A stretch of 55,076 nt of DNA from Oscillospiraceae bacterium (GCA_019423755.1 JAHZAU010000018.1:1-55076), one strand, 5' to 3'. Shown: positions 41,771 to 49,559, counted from the first letter of the stretch. A program made the numbers and translations. The notes: a model not told the origin generated them from the letters alone.

Positions 41771-42510
41771 TAAAGAAACAAACTGCCGGCCGGGAGGCCC
41801 TGGGGCGCTTCGCTCCCAAATTTGCACAGCTTAACGACGATGTCCTCTTTGGCGAGGTTTGGAGCCGGGAGGAAGCCCTCAGCCTGCGTGACCGCTCCCT
41901 GGTCACCGTCACCGCCCTTATGGCCCAGGGCCTGGTGGACGATTCCTTCCGCTACCACCTGACCTGCGCCAAAGAAAACGGCATCACCGCCACCGAAATG
42001 GCCGAGATGCTGACCCATGCGGCCTTTTACGCCGGCTGGCCCAAGGCTTGGGCCGCGCTGAAGCTGGCCAAAGAGGTCTACGGCGACCCGACCGGCAGCG
42101 ACGGCCTGCCCACCGGCGGGCTCTTCCCGCTGGGGCAGTTTAACCGGGACTTTGCCCCCTATTTTTCCGGCAAAAGCTACCTGGCGCCCCTTTCCACCCA
42201 GCAGGTGGGCATCTACAACGTGACCTTCGAGCCCGGCTGCCGCAACAACTGGCACATCCACCAGTCTACCCAAGGCGGCGGACAGATTTTGCTGTGTGTA
42301 TCCGGCCGGGGCTATTACCAGGAGTGGGGCCAACCGGCCCGGGAGCTTCACCCGGGAGACGTAGTAAACATCCCCGCCGGGGTGAAGCACTGGCACGGCG
42401 CCGCGCCGGACAGCTGGTTTTCCCACCTGGCGGTGGAGGTGCCCGGCGAAGGCTGCACCAACCAGTGGCTGGAACCGGTCAGCGACCAAGACTACTCGAA
42501 GCTCCGCTAA
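41767..42510 (+). CDS. Carboxymuconolactone decarboxylase-like / cupin fusion protein
   Basis: A two-domain protein of 247 residues. Residues about 15-100 form an AhpD/CMD-like helical domain (LNDDVLFGEVWSREEALSLRDRSLVTVTALMAQG...MLTHAAFYAGWPKAW) without the CxxC of peroxidase AhpD. Residues about 135-235 are a cupin with metal ligands in NNWHIHQ, a following Gln, and PAGVKHWHG. Such fusions are annotated as CMD/cupin proteins of unclear substrate, sometimes linked to quinone or aromatic stress. AGGAGG precedes the ATG. It is the last gene of the operon under the divergent LysR regulator. Confidence 0.88.
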   Translation: MIKKQTAGREALGRFAPKFAQLNDDVLFGEVWSREEALSLRDRSLVTVTALMAQGLVDDSFRYHLTCAKENGITATEMAEMLTHAAFYAGWPKAWAALKLAKEVYGDPTGSDGLPTGGLFPLGQFNRDFAPYFSGKSYLAPLSTQQVGIYNVTFEPGCRNNWHIHQSTQGGGQILLCVSGRGYYQEWGQPARELHPGDVVNIPAGVKHWHGAAPDSWFSHLAVEVPGEGCTNQWLEPVSDQDYSKLR

Positions 42511-42524
42511 CCCTCCCCAGAAGC

Positions 42525-42560
42525 AAAAAATCCCCGTACCAAGCGGTACGGGGATTTTTT
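42525..42560. terminator. Bidirectional terminator between the cupin gene and yebC
   Basis: AAAAAATCCCCGTACC-AAGC-GGTACGGGGATTTTTT, a 16-bp perfect stem including the A and T runs. Confidence 0.92.
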
Positions 42561-42588
42561 ATCCAGTACAATACCAAGGCAGCGGGGA

Positions 42589-43338
42589 TTATTCCTCGTC
42601 CTCGGGCATCTCCCAGTTGTGGTAGACTTCCTGAACGTCGTCGTTGTCGTCCAGCAGGTCCAGCAGCTTCTGCATCTTCTCGCAGAGCTCGGGGTCTTCG
42701 ATCTTGGTGGTGGTGGAGGGCACCTTCTGGATGGAAGCCTCCACGAAGCTGTAGCCTTTGGCTTCCAGCGCTTCACGCACGGCGCGGAACTCGTTGGGGT
42801 CGCTGCTGGCGGAAACTTCGATGACATCTTCGCCGAACTCGAAGTCCTCGGCGCCGGCCTCCATGCAGTCCTCCATGATCTGGTCCTCGGTGTATTTGCC
42901 GTCCTCGTTGTCGATGACGATGACGCCTTTGTCGGAGAACAGGAAGGAAACGCAGCCGGTCTGGCCCAGGTTGCCGCCGCATTTATCGAAGTAATGGCGC
43001 AGGTCGCCAGCGGTACGGTTCTTGTTGTCGGAGAGGGTCTCCACGATAACCGCTACGCCGCAGGGGCCGTAACCTTCGTAATTCATCTCCAGATAGGTAG
43101 CCTTATCGCCGTCACCCACCGCTTTTTTGATGATGCGGTCGATGTTGTCGTTGGGGACGTTGTTGGCCTTTGCCTTGGCGATCAGGTCCCGCAGCTTACC
43201 GTTGTTGGCGGGGTCAGGGCCACCCTCGCGCACCGCTACCGAGATCTCACGGCCGATCTTGGTAAAGATCTTACCGCGGGCAGCGTCGATTTTTCCTTTT
43301 TTCCGCTTGATTGTACTCCACTTGGAATGTCCTGACAT
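42589..43338 (-). CDS. yebC: YebC/PmpR family protein
   Basis: A conserved cytoplasmic protein of 249 residues. The opening SGHSKWSTIKRKKGKIDAARGKIFTKI and EMNYEGYGPCGVAVIVETLSDNKNRT are family signatures. Members were described as DNA-binding regulators, and more recent work on family members links them to translation of proline-rich stretches. The length is normal. It has its own promoter at 43378-43406 and a shared terminator. The acidic C-terminus (MPEDEE) is typical. Confidence 0.95.
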   Translation of the reverse strand: MSGHSKWSTIKRKKGKIDAARGKIFTKIGREISVAVREGGPDPANNGKLRDLIAKAKANNVPNDNIDRIIKKAVGDGDKATYLEMNYEGYGPCGVAVIVETLSDNKNRTAGDLRHYFDKCGGNLGQTGCVSFLFSDKGVIVIDNEDGKYTEDQIMEDCMEAGAEDFEFGEDVIEVSASSDPNEFRAVREALEAKGYSFVEASIQKVPSTTTKIEDPELCEKMQKLLDLLDDNDDVQEVYHNWEMPEDEE

Positions 43339-43377
43339 GAACCTATCATCCTTTCAAACATTGTAAAAGCCTCAACT

Positions 43378-43406
43378 ATTTTATCACACTTTCCGCCCCG
43401 GTACAA
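43378..43406 (-). promoter_or_regulatory. yebC promoter
   Basis: Minus-strand TTGTAC, a 17-base spacer and TAAAAT. Confidence 0.7.
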
Positions 43407-43478
43407 CGGCTTTCTCCCAAGAAAATCGTCTCTTTGGGGAAGGGTTTCTTGTGCATCATTCCCTGCCGGGGCGCTTTG

Positions 43479-44648
43479 TTACTTCCCGGACTGCCAGTCG
43501 GGGCCGGTCTGGGAGGGGTTTTCCATCTCCTGAAGCACCCGTTCCTGGTAAGCCTGGTCCCAAAGGCCCACATAGGGGTAGACCTTGTGGAAGCCGTTGG
43601 TGCTGCGGGTGGCGGCGAAGCTAAAGTAGGAAAGCCCCAGCAGCACCGCGCCGGATGCGGCCAGCACCCGGGCCCGGCCGCCGAAGCGTTTCCCCTCCTC
43701 CCGGAACAGCTCCACCATCTCCGGCACCAGCGCCATGCTGTACACAAACAGGAACACCGAGTACCGTTCCAGCAGCATGTGGTGGGTGCCAAAGAGGTAG
43801 ATGAGGAAGGTGTAGAAGCTGCTGTTGATGGGCAGGCGGTTGCGGGGGCTGCGGTCCAGAAGTTCCTGGGAAAACAGCGCCGTCAAACCAAAGTACACCG
43901 CCGGGAAGATGGCGTAGGTCCAGTGCAGCGGCCGCCAGTACTTGGTGTCCAGGTAGCCGGCGTACTCGGTAAAGACGTACTGGGTCACCAGCCGGGAAAG
44001 GGGCATGCTGAACCAGTAGGCCACCAACGCCGGGACCCCCACCCCGATCCACTGCCGGGGGCCGGGCTTCCAGTTGGCGATCAGGTAGAAGAAGAGCATA
44101 AACACCGCCGAACGGTGTACCGTCATGGCGGCCAGCACCACCAGCGCAAACCGCACCGGCTGGCGGCGCTGCAAAAACTCATACCCCAGCAGGCAGATGG
44201 CCGCCGCCAGAGACTGGCGCAGCAGGTTCATGCTGTGGGCGAAAAACTGCAGCGCCACATAGAGGAACACCCCCAGCCAGGGGATCTTGCTGTACCGGCG
44301 GATAAACCACAGGGCCGTGCCGGTCAGGAACAGATTGATGAGCAGCAACAAAACAAGATAGTTGCCGCCCAGCACCGCTACCAGCTTGTTAAAGAGGGCG
44401 TAGCCCAAAAACTCCTGGTAAACGTAGCTGGAGAATATCTCCCCCAAACTCAGGCGGCTGATGTCCAAAAAGATGTTCTGATAGTTAAAGTAGTCAAACC
44501 CGATGCCGTAGCGAAAGGTCGCCAGCATCACCAGTGCCGCGCCGGAAAACAGCAGGTACAGGTCCTGGGCCTTCCGGCTGCCCTGCACCTCGCAGAGAAA
44601 CCACCCGCCCAGCAAAATCCAGCCCAGCAGCAAAACATAGACCAGCAT
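43479..44648 (-). CDS. EpsG-family membrane protein (polysaccharide polymerase-like)
   Basis: A polytopic membrane protein of 389 residues with about ten helices. The early RYGIGFDYFNYQNIF motif is the hallmark of the EpsG/Wzy-like family, which is thought to polymerise exopolysaccharide repeat units. The HSMNLLRQSLAAAICLLGYEFL and TVHRSAVFML segments also fit. The start at 44648 follows AAAGGAAGG; the longer frame runs into the promoter region of the divergent gene. No glycosyltransferase, flippase or chain-length gene is adjacent, which is unusual for a Wzy-type protein. Confidence 0.82.
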   Translation of the reverse strand: MLVYVLLLGWILLGGWFLCEVQGSRKAQDLYLLFSGAALVMLATFRYGIGFDYFNYQNIFLDISRLSLGEIFSSYVYQEFLGYALFNKLVAVLGGNYLVLLLLINLFLTGTALWFIRRYSKIPWLGVFLYVALQFFAHSMNLLRQSLAAAICLLGYEFLQRRQPVRFALVVLAAMTVHRSAVFMLFFYLIANWKPGPRQWIGVGVPALVAYWFSMPLSRLVTQYVFTEYAGYLDTKYWRPLHWTYAIFPAVYFGLTALFSQELLDRSPRNRLPINSSFYTFLIYLFGTHHMLLERYSVFLFVYSMALVPEMVELFREEGKRFGGRARVLAASGAVLLGLSYFSFAATRSTNGFHKVYPYVGLWDQAYQERVLQEMENPSQTGPDWQSGK

Positions 44649-44836
44649 CTTTGCCTTCCTTTCTTTTTCTTTACGGAACAACAAGCGGCGGAGCCTTTGC
44701 CCCGCCTGCACAGTGGTTTTATTATAACGCAGATGCCCCGCGGGATGCAACCGCCCGCCGCTGTGCAAAAATCCGCCCGAAACGCGGGAGGCTTCTGTAT
44801 AAATCTCCAAACCGATTCCAATATCAGGGGATTTTG

Positions 44837-44866
44837 TTGCGTCTTTTGGGAAAACGGTGTCATAAT
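44837..44866 (+). promoter_or_regulatory. Promoter of the MATE gene
   Basis: TTGCGT, an 18-base spacer and CATAAT, 26 bases before the ATG. Confidence 0.5.
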
Positions 44867-44892
44867 AATGTTAAATTTGAGGAGGGATCGCT

Positions 44893-46224
44893 ATGACATT
44901 TTCCAACCAAGACCTGCGGCGGCTGATCGTCCCGCTGGTCATCGAGCAGTTTTTGGCGGTGACCATCGGTATTTCGGACACCATCATGGTCTCCTCCGCC
45001 GGGGAGGCCGCGGTCTCCGGCGTGGCGCTGGTGGACTCCATCAACATCCTGCTGATCAACATCTTCTCCGCCCTGGGCACCGGCGGCGCCATCGTCGCCT
45101 CCCAGTACCTGGGCCGCCGGGATCGGGACAACGCCTGCCTCGCCGCCCGGCAGCTGGTCATCGTGGTGGCGGCCATCTCCACCCTCATCGGCATCGGCTG
45201 CGCCGCCGGCGACCGGAACATCCTGCAGCTGGTGTTCGGCTCGGTGGACGGCGGCGTTATGCGCAACGCCGAGGTCTACTTCTTCTTCTCGGCCCTGTCC
45301 TACCCCTTCCTGGCGCTGTATAACGCCGGAGCGGCCCTCTTCCGGGCCATGGGCAACTCCAAGGTCTCCATGTACACCGGCCTGATGATGAACATCCTCA
45401 ACATCGGCGGCAACGCCTTCATGGTCTACGTCATGCACATGGGCGCCGCCGGCGTGGCCATCGCCTCCATGGTGGCGCGGATCATCGGCTGCTTTGTCAT
45501 GCTCAGCCTCCTGCGGCACCCGGAAAATGCCGTCTACATCGAGTCCTACCTGCACCTGGGCTTTTCCCCCTCCACCATCCGCAGCATCCTCAAGATCGGC
45601 ATCCCCAACGGCACCGAAAATGGTATGTTCCAGCTGGGTAAGATCCTGGTGCAGGGGCTGGTGGCCTCCTTCGGCACCATCGCCATCGCCGCCAACGCCG
45701 TGGCAAACAGCGTGGCCAGCTTCGACTGCATCCCCGGCACCGCCTTCGGCCTGGCGATGATCACCGTGGTGGGCCAGTGCGTGGGCGCCGGCAACTACGA
45801 CGAGGCCCGCTATTATATGAAGAAACTGCTGAAGATGGCTTATCTGTGCACCCTGGTCCTCAACCTGGCCATCGTTCTGCTGCTGCCGCTGATCATGCGG
45901 GCTTACAGCCTCACCCCGGAGACCACCACCATGGCCGAGGAGATCCTCTACTGGCACGCTTTGTTTATGATCACCCTCTGGCCGGCGGCCTTCACCCTGC
46001 CCAACGGCCTGCGCGCCGCCAGCGACGTGCGCTTTACCATGACCGTGTCGGTGGTGTCCATGTGGATCTGCCGCATCGCCATGAGCTTCGTCTTTGGCAA
46101 GATGCTGGGCATGGGCGTACTGGGCATCTGGTTTGCCATGTTCTTGGACTGGGTGGTCCGCGCGGCCTTCTTTGTGGTCCGGGTCCGCGGCACCCGCTGG
46201 CAGGAGAAGAAACTTCTGGCCTAA
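44893..46224 (+). CDS. MATE-family efflux transporter
   Basis: A multidrug and toxin extrusion transporter of 443 residues with twelve predicted helices in two related halves. The first half includes VIEQFLAVTIGISDTIMVSSAGEAAVSGVALVDSI and the second repeats the pattern at about residue 240 (GIPNGTENGMFQLGK...). It would export cationic compounds using Na+ or H+. GAGGAGGG precedes the start. It is monocistronic with a strong terminator. The substrate is unknown. Confidence 0.93.
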   Translation: MTFSNQDLRRLIVPLVIEQFLAVTIGISDTIMVSSAGEAAVSGVALVDSINILLINIFSALGTGGAIVASQYLGRRDRDNACLAARQLVIVVAAISTLIGIGCAAGDRNILQLVFGSVDGGVMRNAEVYFFFSALSYPFLALYNAGAALFRAMGNSKVSMYTGLMMNILNIGGNAFMVYVMHMGAAGVAIASMVARIIGCFVMLSLLRHPENAVYIESYLHLGFSPSTIRSILKIGIPNGTENGMFQLGKILVQGLVASFGTIAIAANAVANSVASFDCIPGTAFGLAMITVVGQCVGAGNYDEARYYMKKLLKMAYLCTLVLNLAIVLLLPLIMRAYSLTPETTTMAEEILYWHALFMITLWPAAFTLPNGLRAASDVRFTMTVSVVSMWICRIAMSFVFGKMLGMGVLGIWFAMFLDWVVRAAFFVVRVRGTRWQEKKLLA

Positions 46225-46230
46225 AAAAAT

Positions 46231-46267
46231 CCCCCGTCCCCTCATTTTGAGGAGGCGGGGCTTTTTT
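46231..46267 (+). terminator. MATE gene terminator
   Basis: CCCCCGTCCCCTC-ATTTT-GAGGAGGCGGGG followed by CTTTTTT. Confidence 0.85.
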
Positions 46268-46290
46268 CGAAAAAACTTTGGATATTTCTA

Positions 46291-46319
46291 TTGACTTTTC
46301 GAGAATAATGTGGTAAGAT
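46291..46319 (+). promoter_or_regulatory. tRNA-Ser promoter
   Basis: TTGACT, a 17-base spacer and TAAGAT, 17 bases before the first tRNA. Confidence 0.75.
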
Positions 46320-46336
46320 TGTTTTCGTTGCTAGAT

Positions 46337-46423
46337 GGAGAGGTGTCCGAGTGGTTTAAGGAGCTAGTCTTGAAAACTAGTGACTCGCAAGAGCCGTGGG
46401 TTCGAATCCCACCCTCTCCGCCA
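46337..46423 (+). tRNA. tRNA-Ser (anticodon UGA)
   Basis: A class II tRNA of 87 nt. The acceptor stem GGAGAGG / CCTCTCC, discriminator G and encoded CCA are present. The anticodon arm CTAGT-CTTGAAA-ACTAG carries TGA, read as serine (UCN codons). A long variable arm (GACTCGCAAGAGCC region) and the GGTTCGAATCC T-loop complete the serine type. Confidence 0.96.
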
Positions 46424-46527
46424 AATTCCTTGGAATTTCGCGGAGGTTGGGTTCCCTTCCACAACAAGGCTGTCCGAAGCCGCTCTGAGATATATAATTT
46501 CATAAAAGCGTATACGCTTACCGATCT
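46424..46527. other. Spacer between the two tRNA-Ser genes with two palindromes
   Basis: Holds AAATTCC-TT-GGAATTT (46423-46438) and a perfect 14-bp palindrome AAGCGTATACGCTT (46506-46519). No coding capacity is supported. The palindromes could form hairpins used in processing of the dicistronic tRNA precursor. Confidence 0.5.
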
Positions 46528-46620
46528 GGAGAAGTACTCAAGTTGGTGACGAGGCACCCCTGCTAAGGGTGTAGGCTGGATAAAACTGGCGCGAGGGTTC
46601 GAGTCCCTCCTTCTCCGCCA
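46528..46620 (+). tRNA. tRNA-Ser (anticodon GCU)
   Basis: A class II tRNA of 93 nt with the acceptor stem GGAGAAG / CTTCTCC, discriminator G and encoded CCA. The anticodon arm CACCC-CTGCTAA-GGGTG carries GCT, for AGC and AGU serine codons. The variable arm is long (TAGGCTGGATAAAACTGGCGC). Confidence 0.95.
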
Positions 46621-46625
46621 AGCAG

Positions 46626-46660
46626 ATAATGGGCACTGTTTTATAAGCAGTGCCCATTAT
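46626..46660 (+). terminator. tRNA operon terminator-like hairpin
   Basis: A 13-bp perfect stem ATAATGGGCACTG / CAGTGCCCATTAT is followed by TTCCATTATTT. The T-run is poor, so some read-through into the small gene at 46695 is likely. Confidence 0.6.
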
Positions 46661-46694
46661 TTCCATTATTTAAAATTTGCTGAGGAGAATCTGT

Positions 46695-46886
46695 ATGCCA
46701 GACTATAAGGCTATGTATTATCACTTGGCAGGCCGCATGGCGACTGCTATGGATGTGCTGGAAGCGACCACCAATGCGCTGGTTGACATTACCGAAAAGC
46801 TGAAACTGGCGCAGCAGACCACCGAGGAAATGTTCCTTTCCAGTCCGGACGACGATGAGGATTCCTCGGACGACCTTTCCAAGTAA
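46695..46886 (+). CDS. Hypothetical small acidic protein (63 aa)
   Basis: No family is recognised. It has a helical N-terminal half (YHLAGRMATAMDVLEATTNALVDITEKLKLAQQTTEEM) and an acidic Asp/Ser tail (SSPDDDEDSSDDLSK). GAGGAGA lies upstream of the ATG. It starts 75 bases after the second tRNA and ends before a good terminator, so it is probably expressed, perhaps by read-through from the tRNA promoter. Confidence 0.65.
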   Translation: MPDYKAMYYHLAGRMATAMDVLEATTNALVDITEKLKLAQQTTEEMFLSSPDDDEDSSDDLSK

Positions 46887-46972
46887 GAACCGTCATCCGC
46901 AAATTCCGGAAACGGCATCTGCCGTGACGAAATGTTACACGCCAAGTGAATATCTCTTTCATAACCGTCTCA

Positions 46973-47006
46973 AAGACCTGGAGCTGTTGCTCCGGGTCTT
47001 TTTTCG
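46973..47006 (+). terminator. Terminator after the small acidic protein gene
   Basis: AAAGACC-T-GGAGC and GCTCC-G-GGTCTTT pair, followed by T-rich sequence. Confidence 0.75.
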
Positions 47007-47019
47007 TTTTCTGCGCTGG

Positions 47020-47592
47020 TCAGGAGGGGGAGTTTTTCCCGCAGCTGACCAAAAAACCGATGCTGGCCGACACAAAGTCCCGCAGCTGGGAGACAATGGC
47101 CGTCCCCTCGGGCGTAGCCTGGCAGAAGGCCCGGCTGGCAAGCAGCGCCCCCAATGAGGCAAGCCCCACCAGAGACACCACCGTCACCTGCAGGTGGCTG
47201 CAGCTTTGAGGCTGGGGCTCCTCCTGGGAAAATTGGATGCCGCCGGCGCCCTCTATCGGGCGGGAGGACGCGCCGGAAAAACCGATCTTCCCCCGCGGCT
47301 GCCCGCTGTCCTCCCCTTCCCTACCTTGGGAATCCGCCGGGGCCGGAGTAGATACCGGCGAGGCCGGGCGGCGGGTGCGCACCATGTTGTTGCTTAAAAA
47401 ATACCCGAAGATGGAGGCCATGGAGGTCCGGACGATGACGTCCACGGCGTTGGTCTCCTGGGCGGCCGCCGCGCCATTAAAAAGATGGTACCCCGTATAG
47501 GCAAACAACAAAATCATAAAGAGAATCAGAAACCGGTCCACGATGCAGACGCTCCGCAGGGCAGCCGCCGGGCTTCTCCACCATTTTTTCAT
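47020..47592 (-). CDS. Hypothetical membrane protein (190 aa)
   Basis: No family is recognised. A basic N-terminus precedes a strong membrane helix (about 17-38, VDRFLILFMILLFAYTGYHLF) and a second hydrophobic stretch at about 52-68. A polar Pro/Ser/Gln-rich middle (about 75-135) and a C-terminal hydrophobic segment (about 137-160) follow. AAAGGAGG lies upstream of the ATG. The alternation suggests two or three membrane passes with an exposed loop. It converges on the terminator at 46973-47006 and diverges from the lipoprotein gene at 47717. Confidence 0.62.
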   Translation of the reverse strand: MKKWWRSPAAALRSVCIVDRFLILFMILLFAYTGYHLFNGAAAAQETNAVDVIVRTSMASIFGYFLSNNMVRTRRPASPVSTPAPADSQGREGEDSGQPRGKIGFSGASSRPIEGAGGIQFSQEEPQPQSCSHLQVTVVSLVGLASLGALLASRAFCQATPEGTAIVSQLRDFVSASIGFLVSCGKNSPS

Positions 47593-47657
47593 AGAAGGGG
47601 CCTCCTTTTTCGGATCGATACGCTACCATCCTATGCAGAAGGCCCCAAGGCCGCGGC

Positions 47658-47686
47658 TTGACCGGGCTGGGTTCCTAAGATACAAT
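47658..47686 (+). promoter_or_regulatory. Promoter of the 201-residue lipoprotein gene
   Basis: TTGACC, a 17-base spacer and TACAAT, 30 bases before the ATG. Confidence 0.75.
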
Positions 47687-47716
47687 AAAAGAAAAGACCA
47701 TCGAGGAGGAGTCCCT

Positions 47717-48322
47717 ATGAAACAACGAATCTTTGCCGCTTTGGCTGCCCTGCTGGCCGCCGGGACGCTGCTCGGAGGCTGCGCCGCCGCGCCCACTTCC
47801 CTTTCCCTTCAGGAGGCGGAGCTGAGCGAGGAGGAAACCGCCCTGCTGGAACTCATCGGGGCCGAGGAAAAGCCGCTCCTCTATGAATACCAGGTGGACG
47901 GCCAGTGCCGGAAGGTGGAGCTTCGCCGCTACCTGCTGGACCAGACGGATTACCACTGGGAGGCCGACTCCTTTTCCTCTACCCCTTCGGAGGAAAGCGG
48001 GCGGATCGCCTTTCTGCCCACTGCAGACGGCAGCTGCCAGGTGAGCGTGCAAAGCGGCTCCCAAACCAGCCGCAGCACCTACCCCGCCTGGGAGAAGGCC
48101 GAAAACGCCGGCGAGGGCAGCATCTGGGAGAGCGAATCCCCCATCGTCTATGGTCAGGAGCTACCGCTGCTGGTGCAGGTCCAGTCCGGCGCCGACAGCC
48201 ACAGCATCTACACCCCCGAAGTCTCCTGGGAGGAGCCGGAGACTTACCGGAACGCCAATGTCCGGCAGGCGATGCTTTTCACCGTCACCTTCTGCGACCA
48301 GGAGAACTGTAATCATCAATAA
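47717..48322 (+). CDS. Hypothetical lipoprotein (201 aa)
   Basis: A signal peptide ends in the lipobox LGGC (C22). The mature part is acidic and beta-rich, with no recognised domain. Four cysteines in the mature part (in GQCRK, GSCQV and the final FCDQENCNHQ) could form disulfides or bind metal. GAGGAGG precedes the ATG. It starts an operon with the DUF1835-type gene, 21 bases downstream. Confidence 0.72.
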   Translation: MKQRIFAALAALLAAGTLLGGCAAAPTSLSLQEAELSEEETALLELIGAEEKPLLYEYQVDGQCRKVELRRYLLDQTDYHWEADSFSSTPSEESGRIAFLPTADGSCQVSVQSGSQTSRSTYPAWEKAENAGEGSIWESESPIVYGQELPLLVQVQSGADSHSIYTPEVSWEEPETYRNANVRQAMLFTVTFCDQENCNHQ

Positions 48323-48343
48323 GCGAGAAACGGAGGGTTACCC

Positions 48344-49165
48344 ATGCTGCATATCGTGTTTGACGACAGTACCAAAGCTTGTTTGACCATGGCCCTGGGG
48401 GAAGGGCTGGTCCCGGGCTGCGCCGCCGGGGACCGGGTGGCCGGGCTTTCCTTCCGGCTGGATATGGGAGAAATCGCTGCCCCGGTGGACAGCGCCGCCC
48501 GGCGGGAGGAGTTTCTTTCCCTGGCGGAGCCGCCCTACGAGGAGCCGGAAGGCTGGTGGCCCGCCATGGAGGAGTGGTGGGAGCAAACCTGCGCCGACCT
48601 GGCTGGGATGCGCGCCGCTGCCGCCTCTGGGGAGCCTCTCTGCCTCTGGTACAGCGATAAACCCGGCGACGCCTGCGGCTTTGCCTTCTGCTGTCAGGAG
48701 CTTTTGGAGGCCGCAGGGCCGGTGCTGGCGGTGAAGCTGCCGGAGTGGGAGCTGCGGGAACGGGTTCTGGTGGAATACGCCTCCTGGGCGGAGATGAGCC
48801 CCGAGGAGATGGGCCCCTACTTTGCTAGCGCCCAGCCGGTGCCTCCCCTGCTGCGGAAGGCTCAGGCCGCCCTCTGGCAGCAGCTCTGCCGGGAAAACGC
48901 CCCGCTGCGGGCGGTGGTGTCCGGGCGGCTGGTGAGCCTGGAGGAGGACTTCTACGACCCCTTCCTGCGCCGCTGCCTGCCGGAGGAGGAACGCACGGTA
49001 GCCTGGGTGATCGGCACGACCTTGGGCCGGTACCCGCTGGGCGTAGGGGACACTTGGTACCACCGGCGCATCCGGGCGATGATCGCCGCCGGGGAGTTGG
49101 AGGTCGTCTGCCCCCATCCACACCCCTATGAGGTCCGGGTGCGAAAGGTAAAAAAAGCGCAATAA
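48344..49165 (+). CDS. DUF1835/DUF3658-type protein
   Basis: A cytoplasmic protein of 273 residues. The opening MLHIVFDDSTKACLTMAL and the following VAGLSFRLDMGEIA are typical of the DUF1835 domain. The C-terminal RRIRAMIAAGELEV with the preceding VGDTWYHRRI fits DUF3658 (about 215-265). The biochemical role of this pair is unknown. GGAGGG precedes the ATG. It is the last clearly chromosomal gene before the mobile element. An inverted repeat ATATCCT / AGGATAT at 49228-49250 lies downstream. Confidence 0.75.
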   Translation: MLHIVFDDSTKACLTMALGEGLVPGCAAGDRVAGLSFRLDMGEIAAPVDSAARREEFLSLAEPPYEEPEGWWPAMEEWWEQTCADLAGMRAAAASGEPLCLWYSDKPGDACGFAFCCQELLEAAGPVLAVKLPEWELRERVLVEYASWAEMSPEEMGPYFASAQPVPPLLRKAQAALWQQLCRENAPLRAVVSGRLVSLEEDFYDPFLRRCLPEEERTVAWVIGTTLGRYPLGVGDTWYHRRIRAMIAAGELEVVCPHPHPYEVRVRKVKKAQ

Positions 49166-49279
49166 GCGGCGCTTCTGCCCGGCGGTCATGCTCCTTTTAC
49201 ATCTTGCGTATTTCATATTTTCTCGGCATATCCTGTCAAGACGAGGATATTTGCAGGAAGAAAAAGAGACCCCTTCATA
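49166..49279. other. Candidate left junction of the integrative element
   Basis: No gene is seen. The base composition falls sharply from GC-rich to AT-rich here, and the sequence holds an inverted repeat ATATCCT-N9-AGGATAT (49228-49250). The exact attachment site cannot be fixed, because the right end of the element is outside the window. Confidence 0.4.
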
Positions 49280-49308
49280 TTGACAATTTAGTCAACAAAA
49301 GTTATGAT
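49280..49308 (+). promoter_or_regulatory. Consensus promoter with built-in palindrome at the element's left end
   Basis: A perfect TTGACA, 17 bases and TATGAT. The -35 box is one arm of TTGAC-AATTTA-GTCAA (49280-49295), a likely operator for an element-encoded repressor. Confidence 0.8.
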
Positions 49309-49399
49309 AGAATTAGTTTTTGTTATTATTTTGTTTTGTTTAGGTTTCTTTACAAAGGCATAATCATAAATCACAACAAAAACCGAGCCAGCCTACACT

Positions 49400-49438
49400 A
49401 AAACGTCGCTTTTTTCGAGGAAAAGGCGGCGTTTTTTT
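49400..49438 (+). terminator. Leader terminator / attenuator before parB
   Basis: AAAACGTCGC...GCGGCGTTTT forms a long imperfect stem followed by T7, about 90 bases downstream of the consensus promoter and 120 bases before the ParB-like gene. Transcripts would stop here unless antiterminated. Confidence 0.7.
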
Positions 49439-49559
49439 CATGGCCCGGTTTTGGAAAGGAGTGGTGCTGACTTAATACTAAAACGAAAGGGGGAATTTTT
49501 TAGCTGGCCGGGCCGGGAGGTCTGGCCTTTTTTCATCTCACGAAAAAGGAGGTTAGCCA

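Noticed and set aside
46310..46549. Open frame of 79 codons on the plus strand through both tRNA genes
   Set aside because: It is translated tRNA sequence with no family and no ribosome site.
46288..46557. Open frame of 89 codons on the minus strand containing a GGEGGIRTHGS-type sequence
   Set aside because: It is antisense to the first tRNA-Ser. This peptide is a well-known false protein prediction that arises from tRNA-Ser genes.
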